Origin: Beijerinckiaceae bacterium
Lineage (GTDB): Bacteria > Pseudomonadota > Alphaproteobacteria > Rhizobiales > Beijerinckiaceae
Direction: 5' to 3'
Assembly: GCA_021324915.1 (NCBI GenBank)
Contig: JAJPIC010000011.1
Location: 62,001 to 126,000 of the forward strand
Length of the DNA stretch: 64,000 nucleotides
Of this stretch, positions 27,054 through 35,023 are shown piece after piece. The notes beneath the pieces are model-generated. The model was not told where the DNA came from and did no database searches. It worked only from the letters and a program-made list of their open reading frames with translations. Made by a program: the position numbers and the translations under genes. Every line of letters begins with the position of its first letter. Position 1 is the first letter of the stretch.

Positions 27054-27846
27054 GACGCGGCAGGTCGGCAAAGGCGCGACCGAGTTGCGGCGTCGAAGGC
27101 TCGGCCATGTCTCGCGGCGGAATGGGCTCGGCACAATAAGCCAAGCGCCCCGCCTCGACCGCGAGCGCAAAAGCGCGCGCCATGGAGACGGGATCGCCCG
27201 CCTTGGCGATCGCCGTATTGAGCAGCACGCCGTCGTAGCCGAGCTCCATGGCGGCGGCGGCATGCGCCGGCGTGCCGATGCCGGCGTCTATGATAAGCGG
27301 CACGTGCGGGAAGCGTCTGCGCAAGGCCTGAAGAGCGAAAGGATTGTTCAGTCCCCGCCCCGAGCCGATTGGGGCGCCCCAGGGCATGAGCACTTCGCAG
27401 CCTGCCCCGATGAGCTTTTCGGCGAGAACGAGATCCTCGGTCATATAGGGAAGGACGTTGAAGCCATCGCGGACGAGGATCGCTGCCGCCTCGACGAGCC
27501 CGAAAGGATCGGGCTGCAGAAGATCGTCATCGGCAATGACTTCGAGCTTGATCCAAGACGTGGCGAAAACTTCGCGCGCCATTTGTGCCGTCGTCACCGC
27601 TTCCTTCACGCTTCGGCAGCCTGCCGTATTCGGCAGAACCTTCGCGCCGAGTTCGCGGATGAGCGACCAGAAGCTCTCGCCGGAACGGCTCGCGCCTGCT
27701 TCGCGCCGCAACGAAACGGTCACGATTTCCGCACCCGAAGCCTTGATCGCCTCGGCAAGAATTGCGGGCGAAGGATATTGCGCCGTGCCGACGAGTAGCC
27801 GAGAGGAAAGCGGCGTGCCGTAAATTGCGAGCGGTCGGTTTTCCAT
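27046..27846 (-). CDS. thiG: Thiazole synthase
   Basis: Forms the thiazole ring from deoxyxylulose phosphate, dehydroglycine and the ThiS thiocarboxylate. The Schiff-base lysine is K100 in SWIKLEV. The phosphate-binding loops [12 protein letters not shown] and VDAGIGTP-like [12 protein letters not shown] are intact. Its ATG shares one base with the thiS stop, and it overlaps thiE. Length (266 aa) is typical. Confidence 0.95.
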   Translation of the reverse strand: MENRPLAIYGTPLSSRLLVGTAQYPSPAILAEAIKASGAEIVTVSLRREAGASRSGESFWSLIRELGAKVLPNTAGCRSVKEAVTTAQMAREVFATSWIKLEVIADDDLLQPDPFGLVEAAAILVRDGFNVLPYMTEDLVLAEKLIGAGCEVLMPWGAPIGSGRGLNNPFALQALRRRFPHVPLIIDAGIGTPAHAAAAMELGYDGVLLNTAIAKAGDPVSMARAFALAVEAGRLAYCAEPIPPRDMAEPSTPQLGRAFADLPRRA

Positions 27847-28043
27847 CAGCCACCTTGCCGCGGCACGAGAATCTCGACCGCATCGCCGGCTTTGAGCTCG
27901 GTGCCCTGCCGATCGGCGGCACGCACGAAATTCCGGTTGAGCGCGGTCGCAACCAACCTGTCTTCGTACCCCAATTCCTCGAGCAGCGCGGCCAAAGTCG
28001 CCGCCTGCACGTCACGCCGTTTGCCGTTCACTTCGATGTTCAT
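27846..28043 (-). CDS. thiS: Sulfur carrier protein ThiS
   Basis: A 65-residue ubiquitin-like protein ending in the required Gly-Gly (LVPRQGG), the site of thiocarboxylation. It starts 32 bp inside the end of thiO and is coupled to thiG. No thiF is in the operon, so activation must rely on an adenylyltransferase (ThiF or MoeB) encoded elsewhere. Confidence 0.93.
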   Translation of the reverse strand: MNIEVNGKRRDVQAATLAALLEELGYEDRLVATALNRNFVRAADRQGTELKAGDAVEILVPRQGG

Positions 28044-29034
28044 CCATGACCTCCGGGAAGAAAGCGTCCTTCAAGACTGCCGCAGCGGTGCGCCGTGCCA
28101 ATGCCGGAGCCAAAAGGAAGCCGTGCCGGTAAAGACCGTTGACATGAACGACCCGGCCACTGCGGCGGATGCGCGGCAGATTGTCGGGGAAGGCCGGCCG
28201 TAGGTCGGCGCCCATTTCGATGATCTCGGCCTCGCCGAAAGCAGGATGCAGCGCATAGGCGGCACTCAAGAGCTCGAGGATGGAACGCGCCGTAACGCGC
28301 CGGGTCTCGTTCTCGATCACGGTTGCGCCGACCATGAATCGACCATCGCCCCGCGGCACGACATAAACAGGATGGCGGGGATGAAGCAGGCGCACCGGGC
28401 GCTTGAGCGAAATCTCGCCTGTGGCGAGCACGAGCATCTCGCCTTTGACGCCGCGCAGATCGGCAAGCGAGTCGCGTGCGCCATAGCCGCGGCAATCGAT
28501 GATCCAATCCGCCGCGCCCGAGAGACTTTCCGCGGCGGTATTGAAGCGGAAGGTGACGTTCTCGAATTGTCTCAGTCGTCCCGTCAGCGCGCAAACGGCT
28601 TGCCGCGGGTCGAGATGTGCCTCGGCTGGATAGAACAGCGCCGTATCGAAACGCTGCGCGAGATCGGGTTCGCGGTCGGCAAGCCCGCTTCGATCGAGCC
28701 AGTCGAAACCCGTGGTCAGGCGCGAAAATCGAAGGAGATCCGGCCGGTCTCGCGGCGGGGCGACGACGAGCGTGCCTCGGACTTCGGCAACCGGCACGAT
28801 CTTCGTCCAATATTCAAGGCCCTCGCGGCCCCATTCGCGCACGAGCGGCTCGGCGCTTTCTTCCTCGCACCAGGGCGCGAGCATGCCGCCGGCGAAGAAC
28901 GAACAGCCGCGACCTGGACCATCGGCACGTTCGATGATTTCAACGGATTGACCGGCGAGGGCAAATTCATGCGCGACGGTCAAGCCGACAATGCCGGCGC
29001 CGATTACGCGAATTTTGGGAAAGGAAGCTTGCAT
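28012..29034 (-). CDS. thiO: Glycine oxidase ThiO
   Basis: FAD-dependent amine oxidase supplying dehydroglycine for thiazole synthesis. The dinucleotide-binding motif GAGIVGL is at residues 12-18, with an E residue ending strand 2 (EIIERA). The C-terminal GLYRHGFLLAPALA is conserved in ThiO. It is the first gene of the operon, directly behind a TPP riboswitch, 6 nt from its Shine-Dalgarno sequence. thiC, often the first gene of this operon in relatives, is absent. Confidence 0.94.
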   Translation of the reverse strand: MQASFPKIRVIGAGIVGLTVAHEFALAGQSVEIIERADGPGRGCSFFAGGMLAPWCEEESAEPLVREWGREGLEYWTKIVPVAEVRGTLVVAPPRDRPDLLRFSRLTTGFDWLDRSGLADREPDLAQRFDTALFYPAEAHLDPRQAVCALTGRLRQFENVTFRFNTAAESLSGAADWIIDCRGYGARDSLADLRGVKGEMLVLATGEISLKRPVRLLHPRHPVYVVPRGDGRFMVGATVIENETRRVTARSILELLSAAYALHPAFGEAEIIEMGADLRPAFPDNLPRIRRSGRVVHVNGLYRHGFLLAPALARRTAAAVLKDAFFPEVMDEHRSERQTA

Positions 29035-29040
29035 TGACCA

Positions 29041-29138
29041 TCCCTACGCCAGTGCGAACTGGATCAGGTTCGAAGGGTCGCTGGGCCGCCGAAGCGCTGC
29101 CAGCCTCTCAGCCCCCTGACGGGGATCCCCTAGGCACG
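29041..29138 (-). promoter_or_regulatory. TPP riboswitch (THI element)
   Basis: On the minus strand the leader shows both universal TPP-binding blocks: CTGAGAG (plus-strand 29105-29111) and GAACCTGATCCAGTT (29057-29071), followed by GCACTGGCGTAGGGA. The outer helix can form from CCTA (29131-29134) and TAGG (29043-29046). AGGGA at 29041-29045 is also the Shine-Dalgarno of thiO, so ligand binding would hide the ribosome site: translational control is inferred. Confidence 0.95.
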
Positions 29139-29189
29139 AATGCTAAATAGGCCTCGGCTCCGGGCGGCGTCAAGGACGCGAAAGATCGC

Positions 29190-29876
29190 TCAGGCGGCGG
29201 CGAGGCTCTCGAACAGGGCGAGCCCGTCGGTCCCGCCGACGAGCGGATCGACGAGGTTTTCCGGATGCGGCATAAGGCCGAGGACGTTGAGCTTCTCCGA
29301 ATAGATCCCGGCGATGTCGTTCATCGAACCATTCGGATTGGCGAGCCCGCCGAGCGCGGCTTCTCCATTGCAATAACGGAAAGCGATCCGCCCCGCGTCT
29401 TCGAGCCGCGCGATCGTTTGCCCGTCGGCCGTGTAATTGCCTTCGCCATGCGCAATGGCGACTTTGATCACCTGGTGCTTGCGGTAATGCGCCGTAAAGC
29501 GCGTATCGCTGCGCTCGACGCGCAGGTGCTGCAGATGGCAGGCAAAGCGCAGATTGGCATTGCGCATCAGCACGCCCGGCAGCAGACCGCTCTCGCAGAG
29601 GATCTGAAATCCGTTGCAAATGCCGAGCACCAGGCCGCCGCGCGCCGCATGTGCGCGCACGCCATCCATGATCGGCGCGCGGGCGGCAATCGCCCCGCAG
29701 CGCAGGTAATCTCCATAAGAAAAGCCGCCCGGCAGGACCACGAGATCCGTGCCTTGCGGGAGATCGTGTTCGCCGTGCCAGACGAGCGCGGGCTTGCGGC
29801 CGCTCGCTTTTGCGAGCGCGCGATAGACATCGCCTTCGCGATTGGATCCGGGAAACAGGATAATGGCAGCTTTCAA
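29190..29876 (-). CDS. purQ: Phosphoribosylformylglycinamidine synthase, glutaminase subunit
   Basis: Supplies ammonia for the FGAR to FGAM step in purine synthesis. It is a class I amidotransferase with nucleophile C87 (LGICNGFQ) and the HPE triad in MPHPENLVD. A TTG start at 29876 is inferred: the protein sequence begins at AAIILFPGSNREGD and no in-frame ATG or GTG is close. It starts 22 bp after purS. purL, the synthetase subunit, is not downstream; the TPP riboswitch of the thi operon follows instead. Confidence 0.92.
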   Translation of the reverse strand: MKAAIILFPGSNREGDVYRALAKASGRKPALVWHGEHDLPQGTDLVVLPGGFSYGDYLRCGAIAARAPIMDGVRAHAARGGLVLGICNGFQILCESGLLPGVLMRNANLRFACHLQHLRVERSDTRFTAHYRKHQVIKVAIAHGEGNYTADGQTIARLEDAGRIAFRYCNGEAALGGLANPNGSMNDIAGIYSEKLNVLGLMPHPENLVDPLVGGTDGLALFESLAAA

Positions 29877-29898
29877 GGCGGGCTTGCCTGTGCATCCC

Positions 29899-30138
29899 TT
29901 AAGGGAATTCGATCCGGTAATTCTCGACAATCGTATTGGCGAGCAATTTCTCGCAGGCCGATTTGAGCAGATCCTGCGCCGCGCTACGGTCTTGCGTTGC
30001 GAGTTCCACTTCGAAGATCTTGCCCTGGCGGACATTCTCGATGCCGGCAAGATCGAGTGACTTCAGCGCGCCTTCAATGGCTTTGCCCTGCGGGTCCAAT
30101 AGCCCGTTTTTCAAGGTCACGATGATATTCGCCTTCAT
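29899..30138 (-). CDS. purS: Phosphoribosylformylglycinamidine synthase subunit PurS
   Basis: A 79-residue small subunit that bridges PurQ and PurL in the FGAM synthase complex. The sequence begins MKANIIVTLKNGLLDPQGKA and ends NTIVENYRIEF, both typical. It overlaps the uma2 gene by 4 bp (ATGA), so its translation is coupled to uma2, an unusual situation for a housekeeping gene. Confidence 0.95.
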   Translation of the reverse strand: MKANIIVTLKNGLLDPQGKAIEGALKSLDLAGIENVRQGKIFEVELATQDRSAAQDLLKSACEKLLANTIVENYRIEFP

Positions 30139-30707
30139 TTCCGATCGAGTCCCGTATCGCGATAGATCTCGGCAAACGGCAGCACGATCCCAAGCGCCGG
30201 CAGCTCGAGATGGGCCGTCTTCCCTTCGATGCACCGTTCGGCAAAGCCGGTCTGGCGGTCGTAGACGATGATTTTGAAAGCGTCCTGCGCTGCGACAACA
30301 TAATGTTCGAGGCTTGCGAGCCTCGCATAGGCCTTGCGTTTCCAGCGCAGATCGCGGTCGGCAGAGGACGGCGAGAGGATCTCGAACGCGACGATCATGT
30401 CGTCGCATTTCCAATCGTCGAGCAAGGCAGCAGGACGAACAAGGACATCGGGGATCGGAATGGTCGACGGCGAAATCTCGACGCCGATGCCAGGGATGGC
30501 GATCCAATTCGCACTGTGGTCGAGACGCAGACTTCTTAGCACCCCCACGAGATTGGCTATGATTCTCTGGTGCACATCATTCGCGCTGGGGCTCAAGACC
30601 GGCTCCCCCTCGATCAATTCCCATTTTTCGCCGGCCGGCCGGCTTGCCGTGAAGTCAAAAAACTCCTCGGCCGTCATCGCAGGGGGATCGAGGTGAGCAA
30701 TATTCAT
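30135..30707 (-). CDS. Uma2 family putative endonuclease (DUF820)
   Basis: A 190-residue Uma2 (DUF820) protein with a PD-(D/E)XK nuclease fold: an N-terminal MTAEEFFDF, the core PDVLVRP, and the catalytic-type E..K pair within AFEILSPSS and the following DLRWKRKAYA. The family is abundant in cyanobacteria; its role is unclear, possibly linked to mobile elements. Here it is inserted between purC and purS and overlaps purS, so it shares the purine transcript. Confidence 0.85.
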   Translation of the reverse strand: MNIAHLDPPAMTAEEFFDFTASRPAGEKWELIEGEPVLSPSANDVHQRIIANLVGVLRSLRLDHSANWIAIPGIGVEISPSTIPIPDVLVRPAALLDDWKCDDMIVAFEILSPSSADRDLRWKRKAYARLASLEHYVVAAQDAFKIIVYDRQTGFAERCIEGKTAHLELPALGIVLPFAEIYRDTGLDRK

Positions 30708-30746
30708 GGATCTCTCCGTCCGAAGATTATATCGGACCGATCCGAC

Positions 30747-30775
30747 AAAACAAAACCCCGCCGCGAGCGGCGGGG
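30747..30775 (-). terminator. Intrinsic terminator after purC
   Basis: A perfect 9-bp GC stem (arms at 30756-30764 and 30767-30775) is followed on the minus strand by TTTTGTTTTG. It lies 24 bp beyond the purC stop and before uma2-purS-purQ. It should cut off transcription from purC, so the downstream genes either depend on readthrough or have their own promoter in the 39 bp that remain. Confidence 0.85.
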
Positions 30776-30798
30776 TCGGTTCGCGGCTCCGGGCCGCT

Positions 30799-31566
30799 TT
30801 AAGATTGCACCAGTTTCGGGCCGACCGCGCGCGGTTGCTCGTTCTCTTGCAGAATGCCGAGCCGGCGCGCGACTTCCGTATAGGCCTCCACCAGCCCGCC
30901 CATGTCGCGCCTGAAGCGATCCTTGTCGAGCTTGTCGTTCGACTTCATGTCCCACAGCCGGCAGGAGTCGGGCGAGATCTCGTCGGCCACGACGATGCGC
31001 ATCACGTCGCCTTCCCACAGTCTGCCGCACTCCATTTTGAAATCGACGAGCCTAATGCCGACGCCCAGGAACAGTCCGGTCAGGAAATCGTTCACGCGAA
31101 TGGCAAGCGCCATGATGTCGTCGATCTCCTGCGGATTGGCCCAACCAAACGCAGTGATGTGCTCCTCGGACACCATAGGGTCGTTTAGCGCGTCGTTCTT
31201 GTAATAGAACTCGATGATCGAGCGCGGCAATTGCGTGCCTTCCTCCAGGCCAAGCCGCTCGGAGAGCGAACCGGCCGCGACATTGCGCACGACGACTTCG
31301 AGCGGAACGATCTCGACTTCGCGGATCAATTGCTCGCGCATGTTGAGACGGCGGATGAAATGCGTCGGCACTCCGATATCGTTCAGATTCTGAAAGATGA
31401 ATTCGGAGATGCGATTGTTGAGCACACCCTTTCCGTCAATCACCTCATGCTTCTTGGCGTTGAACGCGGTCGCATCATCCTTGAAATGTTGGATGAGCGT
31501 GCCGGGTTCGGGTCCTTCGTAGAGGACTTTTGCCTTGCCTTCATAAATGCGCCGGCGGCGGTTCAT
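30799..31566 (-). CDS. purC: SAICAR synthetase
   Basis: Phosphoribosylaminoimidazole-succinocarboxamide synthase, which joins aspartate to CAIR. The sequence has [15 protein letters not shown] at the N-terminus (nucleotide loop) and the signatures [13 protein letters not shown] and VDFKMECGR. The ATG at 31566 is chosen on family alignment; an ATG at 31596 is also in frame. It heads the purine cluster and is followed by a strong terminator. Confidence 0.95.
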   Translation of the reverse strand: MNRRRRIYEGKAKVLYEGPEPGTLIQHFKDDATAFNAKKHEVIDGKGVLNNRISEFIFQNLNDIGVPTHFIRRLNMREQLIREVEIVPLEVVVRNVAAGSLSERLGLEEGTQLPRSIIEFYYKNDALNDPMVSEEHITAFGWANPQEIDDIMALAIRVNDFLTGLFLGVGIRLVDFKMECGRLWEGDVMRIVVADEISPDSCRLWDMKSNDKLDKDRFRRDMGGLVEAYTEVARRLGILQENEQPRAVGPKLVQS

Positions 31567-31991
31567 GGGGATTAACCGTGGCTTGAGATGGTCCATGGGG
31601 TGACCCTGGCTCCTTCTAAGAAGGGTCCGTAGGCCGCGTCTGATGAGCCGATTTGCGAGGCCTGGACCGGGTATCGATTGCGCATTTCGGCGCCGCGGGT
31701 CCGGGTATGGTACCTAGCTTTTTCCAGCCCCGGACACAAGCCATACCGCGGTCCCGCTGCCGGTCCGGACGCCAAGGAGCCCCGCCCACGGCCATGTGAT
31801 TCGTCAGCGTTCACAAAAGCTTAAGAAAACTCGGGCCGGGGCTGTCGGGAAGTTCCGGACTTGAGCTCGACTTCGGCAGAAGGGCTCTTTGCTCTATATA
31901 GGTGGTGTGCGGCGATCCCCAAATCCGTCCGCCTGGCATATTCCCATCGGAGAAAAAATCTCTCTCCCGAGAGATTGTCCTGGAGGTTTCG
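31567..31991. promoter_or_regulatory. Divergent promoter region of purC and the zeta-subunit gene
   Basis: This 425-bp gap contains no open frame of interest. A TATATA stretch at about 31895-31900 could serve as the -10 for the rightward gene. An 8-bp perfect hairpin (AATCTCTC at 31957-31964 with GAGAGATT at 31969-31976) stands 5 nt ahead of its GGAGG ribosome site at 31982. The left half, toward purC, is GC-rich with no clear element. Confidence 0.5.
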
Positions 31992-32324
31992 ATGACGACT
32001 TTCGACGAGCGTGAAAAGGCTTATGAGGCCATGCTCGCCCATGACGAGGAGCTCAAGTTCAAGGCGAATGTCCGGCGCAGCAAATGGCTTGGCCTCTGGG
32101 CGGCGGAAAAACTGGGAAAGGAAGGCAAGGCGGCGGCCGATTATGCGAATTCCCTCGTCGCCGCGCAGCTCGAGGGCGATGGCGAACAGGCGGTCCTCCG
32201 CAAGGTCCGCGCCGATTTCGACGCCGCGGGCGTGCCGGTCTCAGATCACCTGATCGAGCGCGAAATGGCCGAATTGCTCGCCAAGGCGACCAAGGAAGTG
32301 ATCGCCGGCACCAAGACGAGCTAA
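31992..32324 (+). CDS. F1-ATPase inhibitor zeta subunit family protein (DUF1476)
   Basis: A 110-residue, four-helix protein of the DUF1476 family. In Paracoccus this zeta subunit inhibits ATP hydrolysis by the F1Fo-ATPase through its N-terminal region. Family features are MTTFDEREKAYEAMLAHDEE, KANVRRSKWLGLWAAEKLG, and VSDHLIEREMAELL. The start follows TGGAGG by 5 nt. The strength of inhibition varies among Alphaproteobacteria, so its activity here is inferred. Confidence 0.93.
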   Translation: MTTFDEREKAYEAMLAHDEELKFKANVRRSKWLGLWAAEKLGKEGKAAADYANSLVAAQLEGDGEQAVLRKVRADFDAAGVPVSDHLIEREMAELLAKATKEVIAGTKTS

Positions 32325-32404
32325 CAAGGATATTCCACCGCCGTTCTGGCCACCTGGCCGGGCCGGCAAGGTTTCTTTTAGGCCTCGCGCGGCATTCTTC
32401 GATC

Positions 32405-33385
32405 ATGCCTCGGGAGAGCCGCTCTGCCTCGCAAGAGGAGAAACTCACTTTCGGGCCGGCTGAGCCAAAGCTCGTGGCCCTGGTCGAAGATTGGCTGGCC
32501 CATCTTGCGGGTGAGCGGCGCGTCTCGGCGCACACGCTCGCCGCGTACCGGCGCGACCTGGGCCAATTCCTTCAATTCCTCGCCGTTCATTTCGGCGAGA
32601 CGCCAAGCCTCGCGCTCATCGAAAGGATCGCGCCTGCCGATCTGCGCGGCTTTCTCGCTGCCCGCCGCAAAACAGGCGCGGGGAGCCGATCGCTCCTGCG
32701 CCAGCTTTCGGGTCTGCGCTCCTTCGCCCGGCACATCGAGCGCAACGGCTCGCCCAAGCTTGCGGTTTTTTCCGCCTTGCGCAGCCCGAAGCTTCCCCGG
32801 CGCCTGCCCAAGGCTTTGACATCGAAGGCGGCCTGCGCCGTGGTCGATCCGGATTCGCGCGCCGAAGATTCACGGCCGGATTGGATCATCATGCGCGACT
32901 GCGCCGTCCTCGGCCTGCTCTATGGCGCCGGCTTGCGCATCTCCGAGGCCCTCTCGATCAAGCTGAAAGATGCGCCGATCGGCCGGATCGATTTCGTCTC
33001 GATCATCGGCAAAGGCGGAAAGAGACGCAGCGTGCCGATCATCGCTCCGGTCCAGAAGGCGATTGGCGCCTATCTCGATCTCTGCCCGTACGTCCTGAGC
33101 CCGGAGGGGCCTTTGTTCGTGGGCGCGAAGGGCGGCCCTTTGTCGCCGCGAGTCATCCAGCTCGCCGTCGAGAGGCTGCGCGGCGCCCTGGGCTTGCCCG
33201 AAACGGCAACGCCCCACGCCTTGCGCCATTCCTTCGCCACCCATCTTCTCGGCCGCGGCGGTGATCTGCGCACGATCCAGGAACTGCTGGGCCACGCTTC
33301 GCTTTCCACCACCCAGATATATACGGCAATCGACAGTGCCCGCCTGCTCGAAGCCTATGCCAGCGCTCATCCGCGCGCCCGCTAA
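32405..33385 (+). CDS. xerC: Tyrosine recombinase XerC
   Basis: Resolves chromosome dimers at dif with XerD. The N-terminal SAM-like DNA-binding domain spans about 20-115. The catalytic domain has R178 (GAGLRISEA), K203/K206 (GKGGKRR), H271 and R274 (HALRHSFATH), H297 (LGHASLSTT) and nucleophile Y306. The 326-residue length and N-terminus fit XerC of Rhizobiales better than XerD, but the distinction is not certain from sequence alone. It overlaps the convergent Sel1 gene by 4 bp. Confidence 0.88.
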   Translation: MPRESRSASQEEKLTFGPAEPKLVALVEDWLAHLAGERRVSAHTLAAYRRDLGQFLQFLAVHFGETPSLALIERIAPADLRGFLAARRKTGAGSRSLLRQLSGLRSFARHIERNGSPKLAVFSALRSPKLPRRLPKALTSKAACAVVDPDSRAEDSRPDWIIMRDCAVLGLLYGAGLRISEALSIKLKDAPIGRIDFVSIIGKGGKRRSVPIIAPVQKAIGAYLDLCPYVLSPEGPLFVGAKGGPLSPRVIQLAVERLRGALGLPETATPHALRHSFATHLLGRGGDLRTIQELLGHASLSTTQIYTAIDSARLLEAYASAHPRAR

Positions 33386-34344
33386 TTGCCGCGCACGTCG
33401 CTTTTGAATCCGCGGATGGCCGTTTCGACGGCGACTTTCTGCTCAGGAGTCAGCGAGTCGAAAATAGAATCGAGCCATTCGTCTTTCTCTCCGGCGGCAT
33501 TGGCGATCAGATGCCATTTCATCGCCTCGATGACGTCCTTGCGAACCCCGCGTCCGGTCGCATAGAGCCGCGCCAGCCGGTCTTGCGCGACGGGATTGCG
33601 CTGCGCCGCCGCCTTCATGAAAAGCTTCGCAGCCGCCGTCTCGTCCTTATCGACGCCGGTTCCGTTAAATTGCATGATCGCATATTCGACTTCGGCCGAA
33701 ACATCGTCCTGATCCGCCGCCTTCTTCATCCATTGGGCGGCGAGCTTATCGTCTTTCGGCACGCCTTTGCCGTTGCGATAGCATAGCGCCAAAGCATAGG
33801 CGGCGTCCGGATAGTCGAGTTCGGCCGAACGCCTGAAGAAGCCGGTCGCTTTGGCAAAATCCGATACGACGCCATTGTTCTGCACGGCCAGGACGCCGAG
33901 ATTATAGAGCGCGCCGGCATGATTCATTGCGGCGGCTTTCGAAAAGAGCGCGGCAGCTGCGCTAACGTCCTTTTTCACGCCCTGGCCCGTGAGCTTGTCA
34001 AGCGCCAACGCGAAAATCGCTTCCCGATTTCCGAGATCGGCGGCGAGCTGATACCAGCGCGCGGCTTCGGCATGATCCAACTTGACGCCATAACCTTGAT
34101 CGTAAAGCACGCCGATCAAGGTCATCGCCACGGCGTCTTTCGAATTGTCTTGCAGCCGCTTCTGAGCTTCCGCGAGAGCGGTGAGATAATAGCCGCGCTG
34201 GTAGGCACCGTAGGCGAGATCCGGCGCCTCGGAAGCCTGCGGCGGGCTCGCCGCAGGCGGCGGTGCGGCGGGACTGGTGGGCGCCGCGCTCGCCGAAAAT
34301 CCGCCGAGACAAAAGGCGAGACATAGAATGCCGGCACGCCTCAT
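33382..34344 (-). CDS. Exported Sel1-like repeat protein
   Basis: A 320-residue protein with a signal peptide (about 1-20, cleavage near SASAAP), a Pro/Ala-rich linker (21-40) and about six Sel1/TPR-like repeats of roughly 36 residues with the pattern A..LG..Y..G.GV..D...A..W...AA. Such proteins act as periplasmic adaptors. It overlaps the thiE-like gene by 4 bp (ATGA), making it the last gene of the gap-pgk-fba run. Confidence 0.85.
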   Translation of the reverse strand: MRRAGILCLAFCLGGFSASAAPTSPAAPPPAASPPQASEAPDLAYGAYQRGYYLTALAEAQKRLQDNSKDAVAMTLIGVLYDQGYGVKLDHAEAARWYQLAADLGNREAIFALALDKLTGQGVKKDVSAAAALFSKAAAMNHAGALYNLGVLAVQNNGVVSDFAKATGFFRRSAELDYPDAAYALALCYRNGKGVPKDDKLAAQWMKKAADQDDVSAEVEYAIMQFNGTGVDKDETAAAKLFMKAAAQRNPVAQDRLARLYATGRGVRKDVIEAMKWHLIANAAGEKDEWLDSIFDSLTPEQKVAVETAIRGFKSDVRGN

Positions 34345-34928
34345 GCCGCCGGCTCATGCGCCGCAAGCGCACGTCGCGCCGCTTCGACCGCCGAAGCGGG
34401 TCCTTGCGCATCGGCCCATACGGCATCGCAAAGGGCAATAAAATCGGCGCCTGCATTGACCAACGCGCCAATGTCTTCGAGCCGTGCGGCTTCGCCAATG
34501 CAAGGAATGTTGAAAATCTCCGCCCACCAGGCGATGCGCTCACATGTCTCGGCAAGACTCGGCGCGTCGAACATCAGATAATCGGCCCCGGCTTCGCCGG
34601 CGAGCATCGCCTCGTGGCGCGTTTCAAGACCGCCAATTCCGACGATGCGACCGGGCTTCATGGCCGCGAGCGCCGCATCGAATCGAGCGCCGATTCCTTC
34701 GATATGGACCCCGTCGAGGTCCATCTCCGCCGCGAGCTTCGGGTCGTCTACGAGGCAGGCGACACCCCGCGCCTGCGCAATATCCGCAAGGGTCCGGACA
34801 AGATCCGCAGCCACGCCGCGCAGCCATGCGCAGGCGATCTCGCCGGCGGCGATGGCCGCCTCGAACGGCGCGACGAAGCCCGGGTCGACGATCTTCGGCG
34901 TGATCAGATAGAGACGAGGGGCATCCAT
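34341..34928 (-). CDS. Thiamine-phosphate-synthase-like protein (diverged paralogue)
   Basis: A 195-residue TIM-barrel protein related to ThiE. It keeps LYLITP, DGVHIEG and GADFIAL but lacks the substrate-binding LR.K and GQ(E/D)D blocks and the GP.(F/Y)PT.(T/S)K loop seen in the real ThiE at 26.4 kb. It is therefore unlikely to make thiamine phosphate by the standard route. Linkage to fba is conserved in Rhizobiales, hinting at another function. The ATG at 34928 lies 95 bp after fba. Confidence 0.78.
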   Translation of the reverse strand: MDAPRLYLITPKIVDPGFVAPFEAAIAAGEIACAWLRGVAADLVRTLADIAQARGVACLVDDPKLAAEMDLDGVHIEGIGARFDAALAAMKPGRIVGIGGLETRHEAMLAGEAGADYLMFDAPSLAETCERIAWWAEIFNIPCIGEAARLEDIGALVNAGADFIALCDAVWADAQGPASAVEAARRALAAHEPAA

Positions 34929-35023
34929 GACGGCTCGGACCCATCGCGCATGCGGCAGCAGGCTGCAGCCACTCGCCCTCGGAGAGCTTGCCGACAATTA
35001 GGGCGAAAGCGCGATGGCGCGTG

